From: an uncultured Hyphomicrobiales bacterium
GTDB lineage: Bacteria; Pseudomonadota; Alphaproteobacteria; Rhizobiales; Beijerinckiaceae
Assembly: GCA_903861645.1 (NCBI GenBank)
Contig: CAIOVE010000019.1
Coordinates: 62,001 to 126,000 of the forward strand
Reading direction: 5' to 3'
Length of the DNA: 64,000 bases
Shown: positions 1-8,994 of the stretch, one piece after another
How positions within the stretch are numbered: the first letter of the stretch is position 1
Layout of the letters: each line of letters starts with the position of its first letter
Program-made: the position numbers and the translations under genes
Notes under the pieces: model-generated
The model's input: the letters and a program-made list of their open reading frames with translations, nothing else
Databases searched by the model: none
What the model was told of the DNA's origin: nothing

Positions 1-519
1 GTCGGCGGCGTAGGCCTCGCGACGCTGGTCGTCGTCGAGCCCGTGCACGATGACGCCGACGCCCAGGCCCAGGAACTTGTAGACTTGGCCCATCCAGCCG
101 GCGTCGCGGCTGGCGAGATAGTCGTTCACCGTGACGACATGCACGCCCTTGCCGCTCAACGCATTGAGATAGCAGGCAAGCGTTGCGACGAGAGTCTTGC
201 CCTCGCCCGTGCGCATCTCGGCGATGGCGCCCTCGTGCAGCACCATGCCGCCGATCATCTGAACATCGAAATGTCGCTGACCGAGGGTGCGGCGCGCGGC
301 CTCGCGCACGGTGGCGAAGGCCGGAGCGAGAATGTCGTCGAGAGTCTTGCCCGCGGCCAGTTGGGCGCGGAATTCATCGGTGCGCGCGCGAAGTTGCTCG
401 TCGGTCAGTTTGGCGACATCGGCCTCAAGCGCGGCGATGGCCGCCACCTTGGGAGCATAAGTCTTGAGGCGTCGGTCATTGGCGGAGCCAAACAACCTGC
501 GCGCGATCGCACCGAGCAT
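1..519 (-). CDS. secA: Preprotein translocase ATPase SecA, N-terminal part (cut by window edge)
   Basis: First 173 residues of the Sec export motor, which pushes unfolded preproteins through SecYEG at the inner membrane. The visible part is the start of nucleotide-binding domain 1. Walker A MRTGEGKT is at residues 102-109, followed by the characteristic [16 protein letters not shown]. The ATG at 519 is preceded by AAGGAT 11 nt upstream and gives the usual SecA N-terminus. The reading frame is open to base 1, so about four fifths of the gene lies outside the window. A TTGACA promoter candidate lies 55 bp upstream. Confidence 0.97.
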   Translation of the reverse strand, partial: MLGAIARRLFGSANDRRLKTYAPKVAAIAALEADVAKLTDEQLRARTDEFRAQLAAGKTLDDILAPAFATVREAARRTLGQRHFDVQMIGGMVLHEGAIAEMRTGEGKTLVATLACYLNALSGKGVHVVTVNDYLASRDAGWMGQVYKFLGLGVGVIVHGLDDDQRREAYAAD

Positions 520-573
520 CAGCAACTAATCCTTCTGAGACGGCCCGGCGGCGGCGCCCGGAAATCCGACCGT

Positions 574-602
574 GAGATATGAGCGGGATGGCGGCTTGTC
601 AA
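574..602 (-). promoter_or_regulatory. Candidate sigma-70 promoter of secA
   Basis: On the minus strand a perfect -35 TTGACA (602-597) is followed after 17 bp by TATCTC (579-574). It sits between the stop of the GyrI-like gene and the secA start, and points toward secA. The -10 matches the consensus at only three positions, so the call rests mainly on the -35 and the spacing. Confidence 0.4.
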
Positions 603-629
603 TCAGCCCCGCGCGCCCGACCGGCTAAG

Positions 630-1259
630 TCATTTCAATAAAACATAAATATCCACCTCAAGCTCGCTATCCTCGGCGTCCTTGGGCGTGGTGAGGTATT
701 CCTCGATGAACAGGTTCTGGGCTTCCAGGCCTTTTTCGTCGAGATAGGCCGTGATGGCCTCGTAGCTGGTGTCGATATCGTCGTAGCTGCCGCGATGTTC
801 GAATTTCATCGCCTTGCCGGCCGGCGTCTCGCCGAGCGCCACGTTCTGGCCGAGGGCCGGCGCCGTTTCGGGCTTGGCCGCCAGCGGCAGCATGGCGGTG
901 AACTTGAACCCCTGATCGTCGGTTTCCGTGAAAACGGAAACCGGTCGGCCGCCCGGCTGCAGTCCAGCCTTGGTCATTTCCGCGCGCAGGGTTTCCAGCG
1001 CCTTCATGACGGTCGGCAGCCCCGCCTCCCATTCGGCGGAACCGCTCAGGGTCAACGCCGGGCGGGCGGCGAGGGTCAGGGAAGCGACCGAGCCGACGTC
1101 GGCCGACGCCGGCGGATCATCGGGCGTCGTTTCCGTGGCGGATGGCGGCGAGGCCGGCGCCGGCGTCTCGGAAGATTGAGCAAAGGCGGGCGCGGCGGCG
1201 AAAACGCCCGCGAACGCCAGCGCGCGCAAGACCCGCGGGAAAGACTGGATGATCGACAT
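630..1259 (-). CDS. Exported GyrI-like (effector-binding fold) protein
   Basis: A 209-residue protein with a Sec-type signal peptide: MSIIQSFPRVLRAL, then a hydrophobic stretch ending APAFAQ, with cleavage near residue 27. A low-complexity Pro/Ala/Thr linker follows. The C-terminal 150 residues look like the GyrI/AraC effector-binding fold, with blocks FKFTAMLPL, KFEHRGSYDDIDTSYEAI and the acidic LEVDIYVLLK end. The start at 1259 was chosen because it begins the signal peptide and has GGAG 8 nt upstream; the open frame extends further but that part is not protein-like. Such domains usually bind small ligands in the cytoplasm, so the exported location is odd. The ligand is unknown. Confidence 0.75.
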   Translation of the reverse strand: MSIIQSFPRVLRALAFAGVFAAAPAFAQSSETPAPASPPSATETTPDDPPASADVGSVASLTLAARPALTLSGSAEWEAGLPTVMKALETLRAEMTKAGLQPGGRPVSVFTETDDQGFKFTAMLPLAAKPETAPALGQNVALGETPAGKAMKFEHRGSYDDIDTSYEAITAYLDEKGLEAQNLFIEEYLTTPKDAEDSELEVDIYVLLK

Positions 1260-1453
1260 GCAAGGCTCCGGCGGGCAGTACGCCTCGAACCGCGCTGGGG
1301 CGATTCTCGATTGAGCTTCATTTAGGCGTAAGCTTGGGACAAATCCAAGGCAAGCGCGGGTCAAAAATCCGTTTTTCGGCGAATGGCGGGTTGTGGGAGC
1401 CGCCCCGGTGGGATTATGCGTGTGCGCCCCGCGTCCCGCGACGGATATTGGCC

Positions 1454-2323
1454 ATGAACCCGCTCGACAATCACCCCTTCGCCAAGATGAATGGCGCCGG
1501 CAACGCGATCGTCGTTCTCGACCTGCGGGGCGAGGCGACGGAGGTCTCGCCATCGCAGGCGCGGGCCATCGCAAGGGCGCGCGGGCTCGCCTATGACCAG
1601 TTAATGGTTCTGCACGATCCGCGGACGGCGGGCATGACGGCCTTCATGCGCATCTACAACAACGACGGCTCGCTCTCGTCGGCGTGCGGCAACGGCACGC
1701 GCTGCGTCGCCTGGTTCCTGACGCGCGGGAAGGACACGAAGCGGCTGCTGCTGGAGACCGACGCCGGACCGCTCGAATGTCTGCGCGAGGGGGAATGGCG
1801 GTTCAAGGTCGACATGGGCCCGCCCCGCCTCGACGCCGCGCGCATTCCCCTGCTGGACCACGCGCTCGACACGGGCGCCGTTCGGATCGTCGCCCCCGAC
1901 CTGCCGGGCGACCTGCCGCCCTTCTCCGCCGTCAACATGGGCAACCCGCACGCGGTGTTCTTCGTGCCCGACGCGGCCGCCATCGATCTGGCCGGCCTCG
2001 GCGCGCGGCTCGAAACCGATCCGATGTTTCCGGAGAAGGCGAATATATCCTTCGCCCAGATCCTCGCGCCCGACCATATCTTGCTGCGCGTATGGGAGCG
2101 CGGCGCCGGCGCGACGCTCGCCTGCGGCACCGCCGCCTGCGCCACGCTGGTCGCGGCGGCGAGGGCGGGCCTTACCGGCCGGGCGGCGACCGTCACGCTA
2201 CCCGGCGGCGATCTGCGCATCGAATGGCGCGAGAGCGACGGTCACGTGCTGATGAGCGGGCCCGTCGAACTCGAATTCGAGGGCGCCTTCGACCCCGCCA
2301 TTTTCGCCGGGGCCCCGGCGTGA
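1454..2323 (+). CDS. dapF: Diaminopimelate epimerase DapF
   Basis: Interconverts LL- and meso-diaminopimelate in lysine and peptidoglycan synthesis; cytoplasmic, cofactor independent. The 289-residue length is typical. Both catalytic cysteines are present: Cys78 in SSACGNGTRC and Cys224 in TLACGTAAC. The N-terminus FAKMNGAGNAIVVLD is the family signature and supports the ATG at 1454. The stop overlaps the GTG start of mtaB (GTGA), so the two are translationally coupled. dapF followed by mtaB is a common alphaproteobacterial order. Confidence 0.97.
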   Translation: MNPLDNHPFAKMNGAGNAIVVLDLRGEATEVSPSQARAIARARGLAYDQLMVLHDPRTAGMTAFMRIYNNDGSLSSACGNGTRCVAWFLTRGKDTKRLLLETDAGPLECLREGEWRFKVDMGPPRLDAARIPLLDHALDTGAVRIVAPDLPGDLPPFSAVNMGNPHAVFFVPDAAAIDLAGLGARLETDPMFPEKANISFAQILAPDHILLRVWERGAGATLACGTAACATLVAAARAGLTGRAATVTLPGGDLRIEWRESDGHVLMSGPVELEFEGAFDPAIFAGAPA

Positions 2324-3606
2324 GCGACCGCGCCTCGCCCGAGGTCGAGGCGATCACGTTCGGATGCCGCCTCAATCTCGTGGAATCCGAGGCCATGCGA
2401 CTGGCCGCGCGCGCCGCGCCGACCGACCGGCCGCTGGTCATCGTCAACACCTGCGCCGTCACGGGCGAAGCCATGCGACAGGCGCGGCAGGCGATCCGCC
2501 GCGTTGGCCGCGAGAGGCCCGAGGCGCGCGTGGTGGTCACCGGCTGCGGAGCCCAGACCGCGCCCGACGCCTTCGCGGCGATGCCGGAGGTTGCGAACGT
2601 CGTCGGCAACGACGCCAAGCGCCGCGCCGACACATGGGCCGGGCTCGCCAACGCGCCGCGCGTCAACGTCGATCCGGCCACGCGGGGCGCGCGTTTCGAC
2701 GCCGCCCATGTGGTCGAGGGGCGCACGCGCGCCTTCGTCGAAATCCAGAATGGCTGCGACCATCGCTGCACCTTCTGCATCATCCCATTTGGCCGCGGCG
2801 ACTCCCGTTCGGCCCCGCTCGCCGACGTCGTCGCGCGCGTCGCCGCGCTGGCCGAGGCCGGCGTCAGGGACGTGGCGCTGACCGGCGTCGACCTGACGAG
2901 CTGGGGCGGCGACCTGCCGGACGCGCCGAAACTCGGCCAGCTCGCGCGCGCCATCCTGCGCGCGGTTCCGGACCTGCCGCGGTTGCGGTTGTCCTCCATC
3001 GATTGCATCGAGGCCGACGACGGCCTGCTCGACGCCTTCGCGGAGGAGGCGCGCCTGATGCCGCATCTGCATCTGTCGTTGCAGGCGGGCGACGATCTGA
3101 TCCTCAAGCGGATGAAACGCCGCCATTCGCGCGACGAGGCGATCGACTTTTGCGCGCGGTTGCGGGCGTTGCGCCCCGACATTGTTTTCGGCGCGGACTT
3201 CATCGCGGGTTTTCCGACAGAAACAGAGGCGATGTTCAGCCAAACGCTCGATCTCGTCGACGCCTGCGGGCTGACGCATCTACATGTCTTTCCATTATCG
3301 CCGCGCGACGGAACGCCGGCGGCGCGGATGCCGCAAGTCCCCCGCGAGGTGGCGAAGGAGCGCGCCGCGCGCCTGCGCGCGAAAGGCGCAGAGGCGCTCG
3401 CCGCGCATCTGCGACGTCAGGTCGGCAAGCGTCTCGACGTCTTGAGCGAGCGCGGCGGCGTGGCGCGAGCGCGGGATTTCACGGTGGTGAAAACGCCCGG
3501 CGTCGAGGCGGGCCTCTTATTCAACGTAGATATCGTCGGCGCGGATAACGGCGCCTTGCTGACGGCGCAGGCCGATCAGCCGTGGTCGCCGGCGACGCCG
3601 AGATAA
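2320..3606 (+). CDS. mtaB: tRNA t6A37 methylthiotransferase MtaB
   Basis: Radical-SAM enzyme that turns t6A37 of tRNA into ms2t6A. The protein has 428 residues. An N-terminal MTTase domain carries cysteines 16, 45 and 76 for the auxiliary Fe-S cluster (FGCRLN, VNTCAVT, TGCG). The radical-SAM site is CDHRCTFC (Cys146, 150, 153), and a short TRAM-like tail closes the protein. The GTG start overlaps the dapF stop by 4 nt. The last 31 bp overlap the 3' end of livF on the other strand. In many relatives ftsY follows here; instead the liv operon abuts. Confidence 0.94.
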   Translation: MSDRASPEVEAITFGCRLNLVESEAMRLAARAAPTDRPLVIVNTCAVTGEAMRQARQAIRRVGRERPEARVVVTGCGAQTAPDAFAAMPEVANVVGNDAKRRADTWAGLANAPRVNVDPATRGARFDAAHVVEGRTRAFVEIQNGCDHRCTFCIIPFGRGDSRSAPLADVVARVAALAEAGVRDVALTGVDLTSWGGDLPDAPKLGQLARAILRAVPDLPRLRLSSIDCIEADDGLLDAFAEEARLMPHLHLSLQAGDDLILKRMKRRHSRDEAIDFCARLRALRPDIVFGADFIAGFPTETEAMFSQTLDLVDACGLTHLHVFPLSPRDGTPAARMPQVPREVAKERAARLRAKGAEALAAHLRRQVGKRLDVLSERGGVARARDFTVVKTPGVEAGLLFNVDIVGADNGALLTAQADQPWSPATPR

Positions 3607-4289
3607 CGCGCCTGCGCGGCCTCGTCGCGCTTGAGATCGTCGCTCGGCCCGCTCCAGACGATGCGACCGCGGTCGAGCACGATGGCGTCCTTCGTCATGG
3701 AGAGAGCGACATCGGCCTTCTGCTCAACCAGCAGCATGGTGAGGCCGGTTTGTTTTTGCACGCGGTCCAGCGCCTCGATCAGGGTTTCCACGACCACTGG
3801 CGCCAATCCCTCGAAGGGCTCGTCGAGCAGGATAACCTTGGGCGCGCCAGCGAGCGCGCGACCCACGGCAAGCATCTGCTGTTCCCCGCCCGACAGACGG
3901 TTGCCCGTATTGCGGCGACGTTCGTTGAGCCGTGGAAAAAGGTCATAGACCTGCTCGATGGTCCAGCCGCCGGGCAGATGGGAGACGGCGAGGTTTTCCT
4001 CCACCGTGAGCGAGGTGAAGATTTCGCGCTCCTGCGGCACATAGCCGAGACCCAGCCGCGCGCGCCGGTGGATCGGCACGTCCGTCACGTCGTCCGCGCC
4101 GAGAGACACCTTGCCGCCGTGACGCGTTGTCATGCCCATCAAGGTCGCGAGCAAGGTCGTCTTGCCGACCCCGTTGCGCCCGAGCACGCTGAGCGTGCCG
4201 CCGGCGGGCACATCGAACGACAGACCGTCGAGCACGACGGTGGCGCCATAGCCGGCGACGAGGCCCTCGATCTTGAGCGGCAGACTCAT
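3576..4289 (-). CDS. livF: Branched-chain-amino-acid-type ABC transporter ATPase LivF
   Basis: A 237-residue cytoplasmic ATPase of a HAAT-family importer. Walker A GRNGVGKT is at residues 37-44, signature RLSGGEQQ at 131-138, and Walker B VILLDEPFEGLAP at 152-164. It is the last gene of livKHMGF; its start overlaps the livG stop by 4 nt (ATGA). Its 3' end overlaps the convergent mtaB by 31 bp. The family transports branched-chain amino acids, amides, urea or aromatic acids, so the substrate is not fixed by sequence. Confidence 0.93.
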   Translation of the reverse strand: MSLPLKIEGLVAGYGATVVLDGLSFDVPAGGTLSVLGRNGVGKTTLLATLMGMTTRHGGKVSLGADDVTDVPIHRRARLGLGYVPQEREIFTSLTVEENLAVSHLPGGWTIEQVYDLFPRLNERRRNTGNRLSGGEQQMLAVGRALAGAPKVILLDEPFEGLAPVVVETLIEALDRVQKQTGLTMLLVEQKADVALSMTKDAIVLDRGRIVWSGPSDDLKRDEAAQARYLGVAGDHG

Positions 4290-5041
4290 ACGACCGTCCG
4301 TCCCAGATAGACCGCGCGCACCTGTGGGTCGGCGGCGATGTCGGCGGGCGCGCCGCGCATCAGCACCGCGCCCTGAAACAGGACGATGATCTCCTTCGCG
4401 AAACGGAAAATCACGTCCATGTCGTGCTCGATGATGAGGATGGCGATGTCGGCGGGCAGCCGGTCCAGCGCCTCGTGAATGAGATGCGTCTCGGACGAGG
4501 GAATGCCGGCGGCGGGCTCGTCGAGCAACAGGACGCGCGGCTTGAGCGCGAGGCCGATGGCGATTTCCAGCAGGCGCTGCTGGCCATAGGGCAACAGCGA
4601 CACGCGGCGATCGCCGATGGCGCCCGCGCCAATGGCCTCCAGTCGCGCCTGAGCCTCCTCGAGGCATTGTCGCCACTGCGGCTTGCAGCGCATCATGCGC
4701 CACGCGAATTTCTCGCGCTCGGCGATGGCGATGGCGACGTTGTCGCGGGCGTTTTCCTCGGTGAGCAGCGTGTTGATCTGATGGGTGCGCGCGAGGCCGC
4801 GGCGCACTCGCTCCTCGGCCTTCAATCCCTCGATCCGCTCGCCGCCAAGCGAGATTTCGCCCGCGTCCGGCCGGATGAAGCCGGTCAGCAGATTGACGAA
4901 GGTCGTCTTGCCCGCGCCGTTGGGACCAATAAGGCCGACGCGCGCGCCCGCCTCCAGATCGACGTCGATCGATTTGGCGACGCTGATCGCGCCGAAATTC
5001 TTGCTGAGACCACGAACGGACAGGGCCATGGGAGCGCTCAT
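4286..5041 (-). CDS. livG: Branched-chain-amino-acid-type ABC transporter ATPase LivG
   Basis: A 251-residue partner ATPase of LivF. Walker A GPNGAGKT is at residues 39-46. The variant signature LLPYGQQRLLEIA around residue 150 is typical of LivG, and Walker B is VLLLDEPAAGIP. The ATG at 5041 overlaps the livM stop and the gene's own stop overlaps livF, so the three genes are translationally coupled. Confidence 0.93.
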   Translation of the reverse strand: MSAPMALSVRGLSKNFGAISVAKSIDVDLEAGARVGLIGPNGAGKTTFVNLLTGFIRPDAGEISLGGERIEGLKAEERVRRGLARTHQINTLLTEENARDNVAIAIAEREKFAWRMMRCKPQWRQCLEEAQARLEAIGAGAIGDRRVSLLPYGQQRLLEIAIGLALKPRVLLLDEPAAGIPSSETHLIHEALDRLPADIAILIIEHDMDVIFRFAKEIIVLFQGAVLMRGAPADIAADPQVRAVYLGRTVV

Positions 5042-6054
5042 TCGCCGCCTCCCGCGCGGCGCCGTCCGCCCAGAAGGCGCGCGCCGCGATCGCCCAGTTC
5101 CATCAGCCCGCCATCGAGGAACAGCACCGTGGCGATGAGCATGATCCCCACCACGAATTCCCAGAAATAGGGGCTGATCTGCGCCGTCCATTCCTGCACG
5201 ATGTAATAGATCGCCGCGCCGATGAAGGCGCCATAAAGCCGCCGCGTGCCGCCGAGGATCAGCATCACCGTGACGACGCCCGACGTCAGCAGGCTGAGCA
5301 CGGAAAGACCAACGAACTTGGTGGCGTGCGCCGACAGCGCGCCCGCCGACCCGGCCATGGCGGCGGAGATCGTATAGATCGCCAGCAGGCGCCACCAGAC
5401 GGGCGTTCCGATGGCGCGCATCCGCCGGGCGTTCTGGCGGATGCCATCGAGCGAACGGCCAAAGGGCGAATGCACGAGCCGCCACGCGATGACAAACCAG
5501 ATGAACAGCACGACGGCGGTGTAGATATAGGCCGTATGCCCCCAGAGATCGAAATCAAAGACGCCGAAAATCGGATCGAGCCGTATGCCCTGCAAGCCGT
5601 CGTCGCCGCCCGTCAGTCCGCGGGCCTGATTGCCAATCTCGAACATGATGGAGACGATGACGAGCGTCAGCATCAGGAAGGTCACGCCCGTGGTGTGCAA
5701 AATCAGCGCGCCGCTCAGCAGACCGAACAGGGCCGTGACGCCAATGGCGAAGAAATGACCGAGGATGGGATCCTGCGATACGTGAATGGAGAAAATGCCG
5801 GCGGCGTAGGCGCCGAGCCCATAGAAGGCCGCGTGACCGAGCGTGACGATGCCCGCGTAGCCCAGCGCCAGATCGAGCGACAGGGCGAACAGCACCCAGA
5901 TCATCACCTGCGTGCCAAGGCCAAGGTAATCGTCGACGAGGAAATAGAACGCGGCGATGACCAGCCACGGCAGGGCGTGACCCACCAGCGAAAACCGGCC
6001 GGGACCGGTCATTTCGCCCAGCGGCGACGTGGGCTTGGGGGTGGGGGCGCTCAT
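5038..6054 (-). CDS. livM: Branched-chain-amino-acid-type ABC transporter permease LivM
   Basis: A 338-residue inner-membrane permease. Several hydrophobic segments follow a short polar N-terminus. The family motifs SLDLALGYAGIVTLGHAAFYGLG are visible near residue 57, as are the GLTGGDDGLQGI loop and the EAA-like RRMRAIG region. The ATG at 6054 shares one base with the livH stop (TGATG). Forms the channel with LivH. Confidence 0.93.
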   Translation of the reverse strand: MSAPTPKPTSPLGEMTGPGRFSLVGHALPWLVIAAFYFLVDDYLGLGTQVMIWVLFALSLDLALGYAGIVTLGHAAFYGLGAYAAGIFSIHVSQDPILGHFFAIGVTALFGLLSGALILHTTGVTFLMLTLVIVSIMFEIGNQARGLTGGDDGLQGIRLDPIFGVFDFDLWGHTAYIYTAVVLFIWFVIAWRLVHSPFGRSLDGIRQNARRMRAIGTPVWWRLLAIYTISAAMAGSAGALSAHATKFVGLSVLSLLTSGVVTVMLILGGTRRLYGAFIGAAIYYIVQEWTAQISPYFWEFVVGIMLIATVLFLDGGLMELGDRGARLLGGRRRAGGGE

Positions 6055-6923
6055 CAGGCCGCCGACTTGGCTGGCAGCAGGCCTTGCGGCCGCCACAACA
6101 GGAGAGCGAAGACGGCGGCGTAAAGCAGATAGGACGCCGCCTGCGAGAAGAAATACTTGCCGAGCGTGTCGATGACGCCAAGCGCCAGCGCCGCCACGAG
6201 CGAGCCCTTGAAGCTGCCCTCGCCGCCAACGATGACGACAATCAGGAACAGGCGCAGATATTTGAGCGCGTAGGAGGGCTCCATCGCCATCACGCCGGCG
6301 CCGATGGCGCCGCCAAGACCGGCAAGCCCGCAACCGACGACGAAGGTGCCGGTGAACAGCACATTGACGTTCATGCCGACGGCGCGCGCCATGCGGGCGT
6401 TGTCGACCGCCGCGCGCAACCGCGCGCCAAGAATCGAGCCATCGATGACATACCAGAGCACGGCGGCCACCACGGCGCCGACGGCGATCAGGAACAGGCG
6501 GTAGGCCGGATAGGTGCGAAAGCCGATATCAACGGGTTGCGTCAGGTATTCCGGCATTTTCACGTTGTAGGGAAAGGCGCCGAACACCTCGGTGACGCCG
6601 GCCGTGGCGACGAACACGAGACCGATGGTCAGAAGCACCTGCGCCAGTTCGCCCTTGCGATACAGCGGTCGGTAGACGGTCGTTTCGACGACCGCGCCAA
6701 GCAACCCGGAGACGATGACCGCGGCGCCGACGGCGAGAAAGAAATTCATGCCGTGCTGGGTCAGATAACCCGCGACATAGCCGCCGATCATGGCGAAGGA
6801 GCCATGCGCCAGATTGACGACGCGCATCAGGCCCATGGTGATGGTGAGCCCGACCGAAATCAGGAACAACACCATGCCATAGGACAGGCCATCGAGCAGG
6901 ATGGTCAGCGCGAAGGAAAACAT
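6054..6923 (-). CDS. livH: Branched-chain-amino-acid-type ABC transporter permease LivH
   Basis: A 289-residue permease with about eight membrane segments. The family signature GLTITMGLMRVVNLAHGSF is near the N-terminus, and the coupling-loop region ARMARAVGMNV follows later. It lies 87 bp downstream of the binding-protein gene and overlaps livM by one base, so it is part of the same transcription unit. Confidence 0.93.
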   Translation of the reverse strand: MFSFALTILLDGLSYGMVLFLISVGLTITMGLMRVVNLAHGSFAMIGGYVAGYLTQHGMNFFLAVGAAVIVSGLLGAVVETTVYRPLYRKGELAQVLLTIGLVFVATAGVTEVFGAFPYNVKMPEYLTQPVDIGFRTYPAYRLFLIAVGAVVAAVLWYVIDGSILGARLRAAVDNARMARAVGMNVNVLFTGTFVVGCGLAGLGGAIGAGVMAMEPSYALKYLRLFLIVVIVGGEGSFKGSLVAALALGVIDTLGKYFFSQAASYLLYAAVFALLLWRPQGLLPAKSAA

Positions 6924-6955
6924 CTCGGAAGCCGATCGAAGCGGAGCGAAATATT

Positions 6956-6996
6956 CGCCAGACCGGCGAACGCCGAGGGCGGTCGCTGGCCTGGCG
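6956..6996 (-). other. Intercistronic hairpin between binding protein and livH
   Basis: The arms CGCCAG...CTGGCG, with a 3-bp extension across a bulge and an inner CGGC-GTTC-GCCG stem, can fold in the gap after the binding-protein stop. There is no U-run. Such hairpins often stabilise the upstream binding-protein mRNA relative to the permease genes. Weak call. Confidence 0.3.
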
Positions 6997-7010
6997 ATGA
7001 AGGCGAAGAA

Positions 7011-8210
7011 TTACTTCTTCGCCGGATTTTCGAGCTTCCAGGGATCCTTGACCATGTCTTCCTGGCCAATGTCGATATTGACGAGCTTGCCGTCGCGCTT
7101 CTCGACCTGGCGGATATAGATGTTCTGGATGACATCGCGCTCGTCGGGATCGATCATGATGGGCCCGCGCGGGCTGTTGAGCTTCTTGCCCTTGAAGAAA
7201 TCAACATATTTCAGACCATCGGCCGACGGGCCAAGCGCGGCGACCGCCTGATAGATGAGGTCCGTGCCATCCCACGCGGCGACGGAGGCGATGTCAGCGT
7301 CGGCGTCCTGTCCAAACATCTTCTTGAGCTGCGCGCGCAGGGCGATGTTCTCGGGATTCTTGTTCGTCTCGGTGTAGTGGAAGCTCGTGACAACGCCGAT
7401 GGCGTCGTCATTGAACTGCGGCAGGAATATCTGCTGCATTTCGCCGGTGCCGATCAGCTTGATGCCGGCGGCCTTGAGGCCGCGCTCGATATAGGCCTTC
7501 ACGAAGGCGAGCGAGGGCGAACCCGCCGGCTGGAACATGAACAGCGCGTCGGGCTTGGCGCGCAGCACTTTCTCCATGTAGGCGGCGTAGTTGGTTTCCT
7601 GCTGCGGCGAGCGCTCGGAGCCGATGACCTTGCCGCCACCCTTCTCGAACTCCTTGGTGAAGAAGTTCTCGGCGTCATAGCCGGGCGCGTAGTCGCTGAC
7701 GATCGTATAGGCGGTCTTGACGCCATTCTTGGCGGCCCAGCGACCGGCGGCGGCGCCGTGCTGGGGAATCGTCATGCTGACGCGCACGAAATAGGGCGAG
7801 CCGCGGGTGATGGAGGCCGTCGCGGCGTTCATGATGATGGTGGGAATCTTCGCCTGCGTGGCGATGTCGGCGACCGACATGGCCTGCGGCGACAGATCGA
7901 AGCCGGCGAGGAATTTCACCTTCTCGCGCAGCACCAGTTCCTCGGCGAGTTGCTTGGCCTTCTCGGGGCCGGCGCTGGTCAGGTCGCGATAGACGAACTG
8001 GATTTCGTTTTCCTTGCCATCGGGGCCCTTGATCTTGGTCCCGTGGACTTCCTGATAGGCCTTGATCGCCTGCTGAAACTGCGAGCCCCAGACCGCGAAG
8101 GCGCCGGTGAAATCGGCGAGCAGGCCCACCTTCACGACATCGGCCGACGCGCTCGCCATGGGCAAGGCCAACGCCGCGACGACGCCCGCCGCGCGAATGA
8201 AACGTTTCAT
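7011..8210 (-). CDS. ABC transporter periplasmic binding protein (LivK/HAAT type)
   Basis: A 399-residue periplasmic receptor and the first gene of the liv operon. The signal peptide MKRFIRAAGVVAALALPMAS ends ASA-D near residue 24. The mature part starts VVKVGLLADFTGAFAVWG, the usual type I fold entry (Peripla_BP_6). The start has a perfect AGGAGG 8-10 nt upstream (CCTCCT on the plus strand at 8220-8225). The ligand is unknown; sequences of this length with GAFAVWG are often receptors for amides or aromatic acids rather than leucine, but that is only a hint. Confidence 0.9.
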   Translation of the reverse strand: MKRFIRAAGVVAALALPMASASADVVKVGLLADFTGAFAVWGSQFQQAIKAYQEVHGTKIKGPDGKENEIQFVYRDLTSAGPEKAKQLAEELVLREKVKFLAGFDLSPQAMSVADIATQAKIPTIIMNAATASITRGSPYFVRVSMTIPQHGAAAGRWAAKNGVKTAYTIVSDYAPGYDAENFFTKEFEKGGGKVIGSERSPQQETNYAAYMEKVLRAKPDALFMFQPAGSPSLAFVKAYIERGLKAAGIKLIGTGEMQQIFLPQFNDDAIGVVTSFHYTETNKNPENIALRAQLKKMFGQDADADIASVAAWDGTDLIYQAVAALGPSADGLKYVDFFKGKKLNSPRGPIMIDPDERDVIQNIYIRQVEKRDGKLVNIDIGQEDMVKDPWKLENPAKK

Positions 8211-8365
8211 GGACGATCCCCTCCTGGAAACGCGGACAACGCCGCGCCTGCTTTATGAATTCATCGACCCTTCCAAGGTCCGCCATCAACCTAGCCGAAC
8301 CGGCGGGCAGGTCAATCACGCGTTGGCCGCTCGAATCGACGGTCATTCCGTGCTAGTTTGCCGGC

Positions 8366-8884
8366 ATGTGGACGCCGAGCGCACGCAAGAAAGCCTGGTC
8401 GCGACCGCTCGCCGAATTCGTTGGCGCGGCGCTCGACCCGCTCGCCGCCCGCCAGGGCTTTGGCGAAAGCGACATTCTGCTGAACTGGGACGCCATCGTG
8501 GGCGAGCGGCTGATGGCCGTCTGCGAGCCTGTTCGGCTGCAATGGCCGATCCGCGGCCCCAAGACCTCGCCCGACGCGCCGGTCGAACCGGCCACCCTGC
8601 ACCTGCGGGTGGAAGGCGCCTTCGCGCTGGAGTTGCAACATCTGGCGCCGGTGCTAATCGAACGTGTCAACGCGCGACTCGGATGGAAATGCGTGGGGCG
8701 CGTCTCGCTCAAGCAGGGGCCGCTGGAGCGACCGCAACGCCGCCGCCGGGCGCCGCCGCCGCCAAGCGCCGCGACGTTGGAGCGGGCCCGGGCGATGACC
8801 GAAGGCATCGAGGACACGGCCCTGCGCGACGCGCTCAACCGTTTGGGCGCGCAAGCGCTGTCCCCCAAACGCGCGAAAACGTGA
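8366..8884 (+). CDS. DciA (DUF721) family protein, putative helicase loader/operator
   Basis: A 172-residue basic protein. The N-terminal KH-like DUF721 domain is visible as LLNWDAIVGERLMAVCEPVRLQWP and LHLRVEGAFALELQHLAPVLIERVN. A Pro/Arg-rich, probably disordered tail and a short C-terminal helix follow. In bacteria lacking DnaC/DnaI, DciA interacts with the replicative helicase DnaB. Its position just before dsbA and smc is the standard alphaproteobacterial arrangement. The start is divergent from the liv operon. Confidence 0.85.
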   Translation: MWTPSARKKAWSRPLAEFVGAALDPLAARQGFGESDILLNWDAIVGERLMAVCEPVRLQWPIRGPKTSPDAPVEPATLHLRVEGAFALELQHLAPVLIERVNARLGWKCVGRVSLKQGPLERPQRRRRAPPPPSAATLERARAMTEGIEDTALRDALNRLGAQALSPKRAKT

Positions 8885-8994
8885 CCCGACTTGCGCGATC
8901 CGGCGCATTGTCGCCCTATTTGCCGTCAAGAACAAAAGTTATACGGTCTGGATCGAACACGATTCCCGCCGCGCGCGGCCACGAGGATTGACGC

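Noticed and set aside
43-582. Long plus-strand open frame over secA
   Set aside because: It is the shadow of secA in GC-rich DNA; the minus strand has clear Walker A and a Shine-Dalgarno, the plus strand has neither.
6084-8258. Long plus-strand open frame across livH and the receptor gene
   Set aside because: Codon pattern and composition are those of an antisense shadow; the minus-strand genes are unambiguous.
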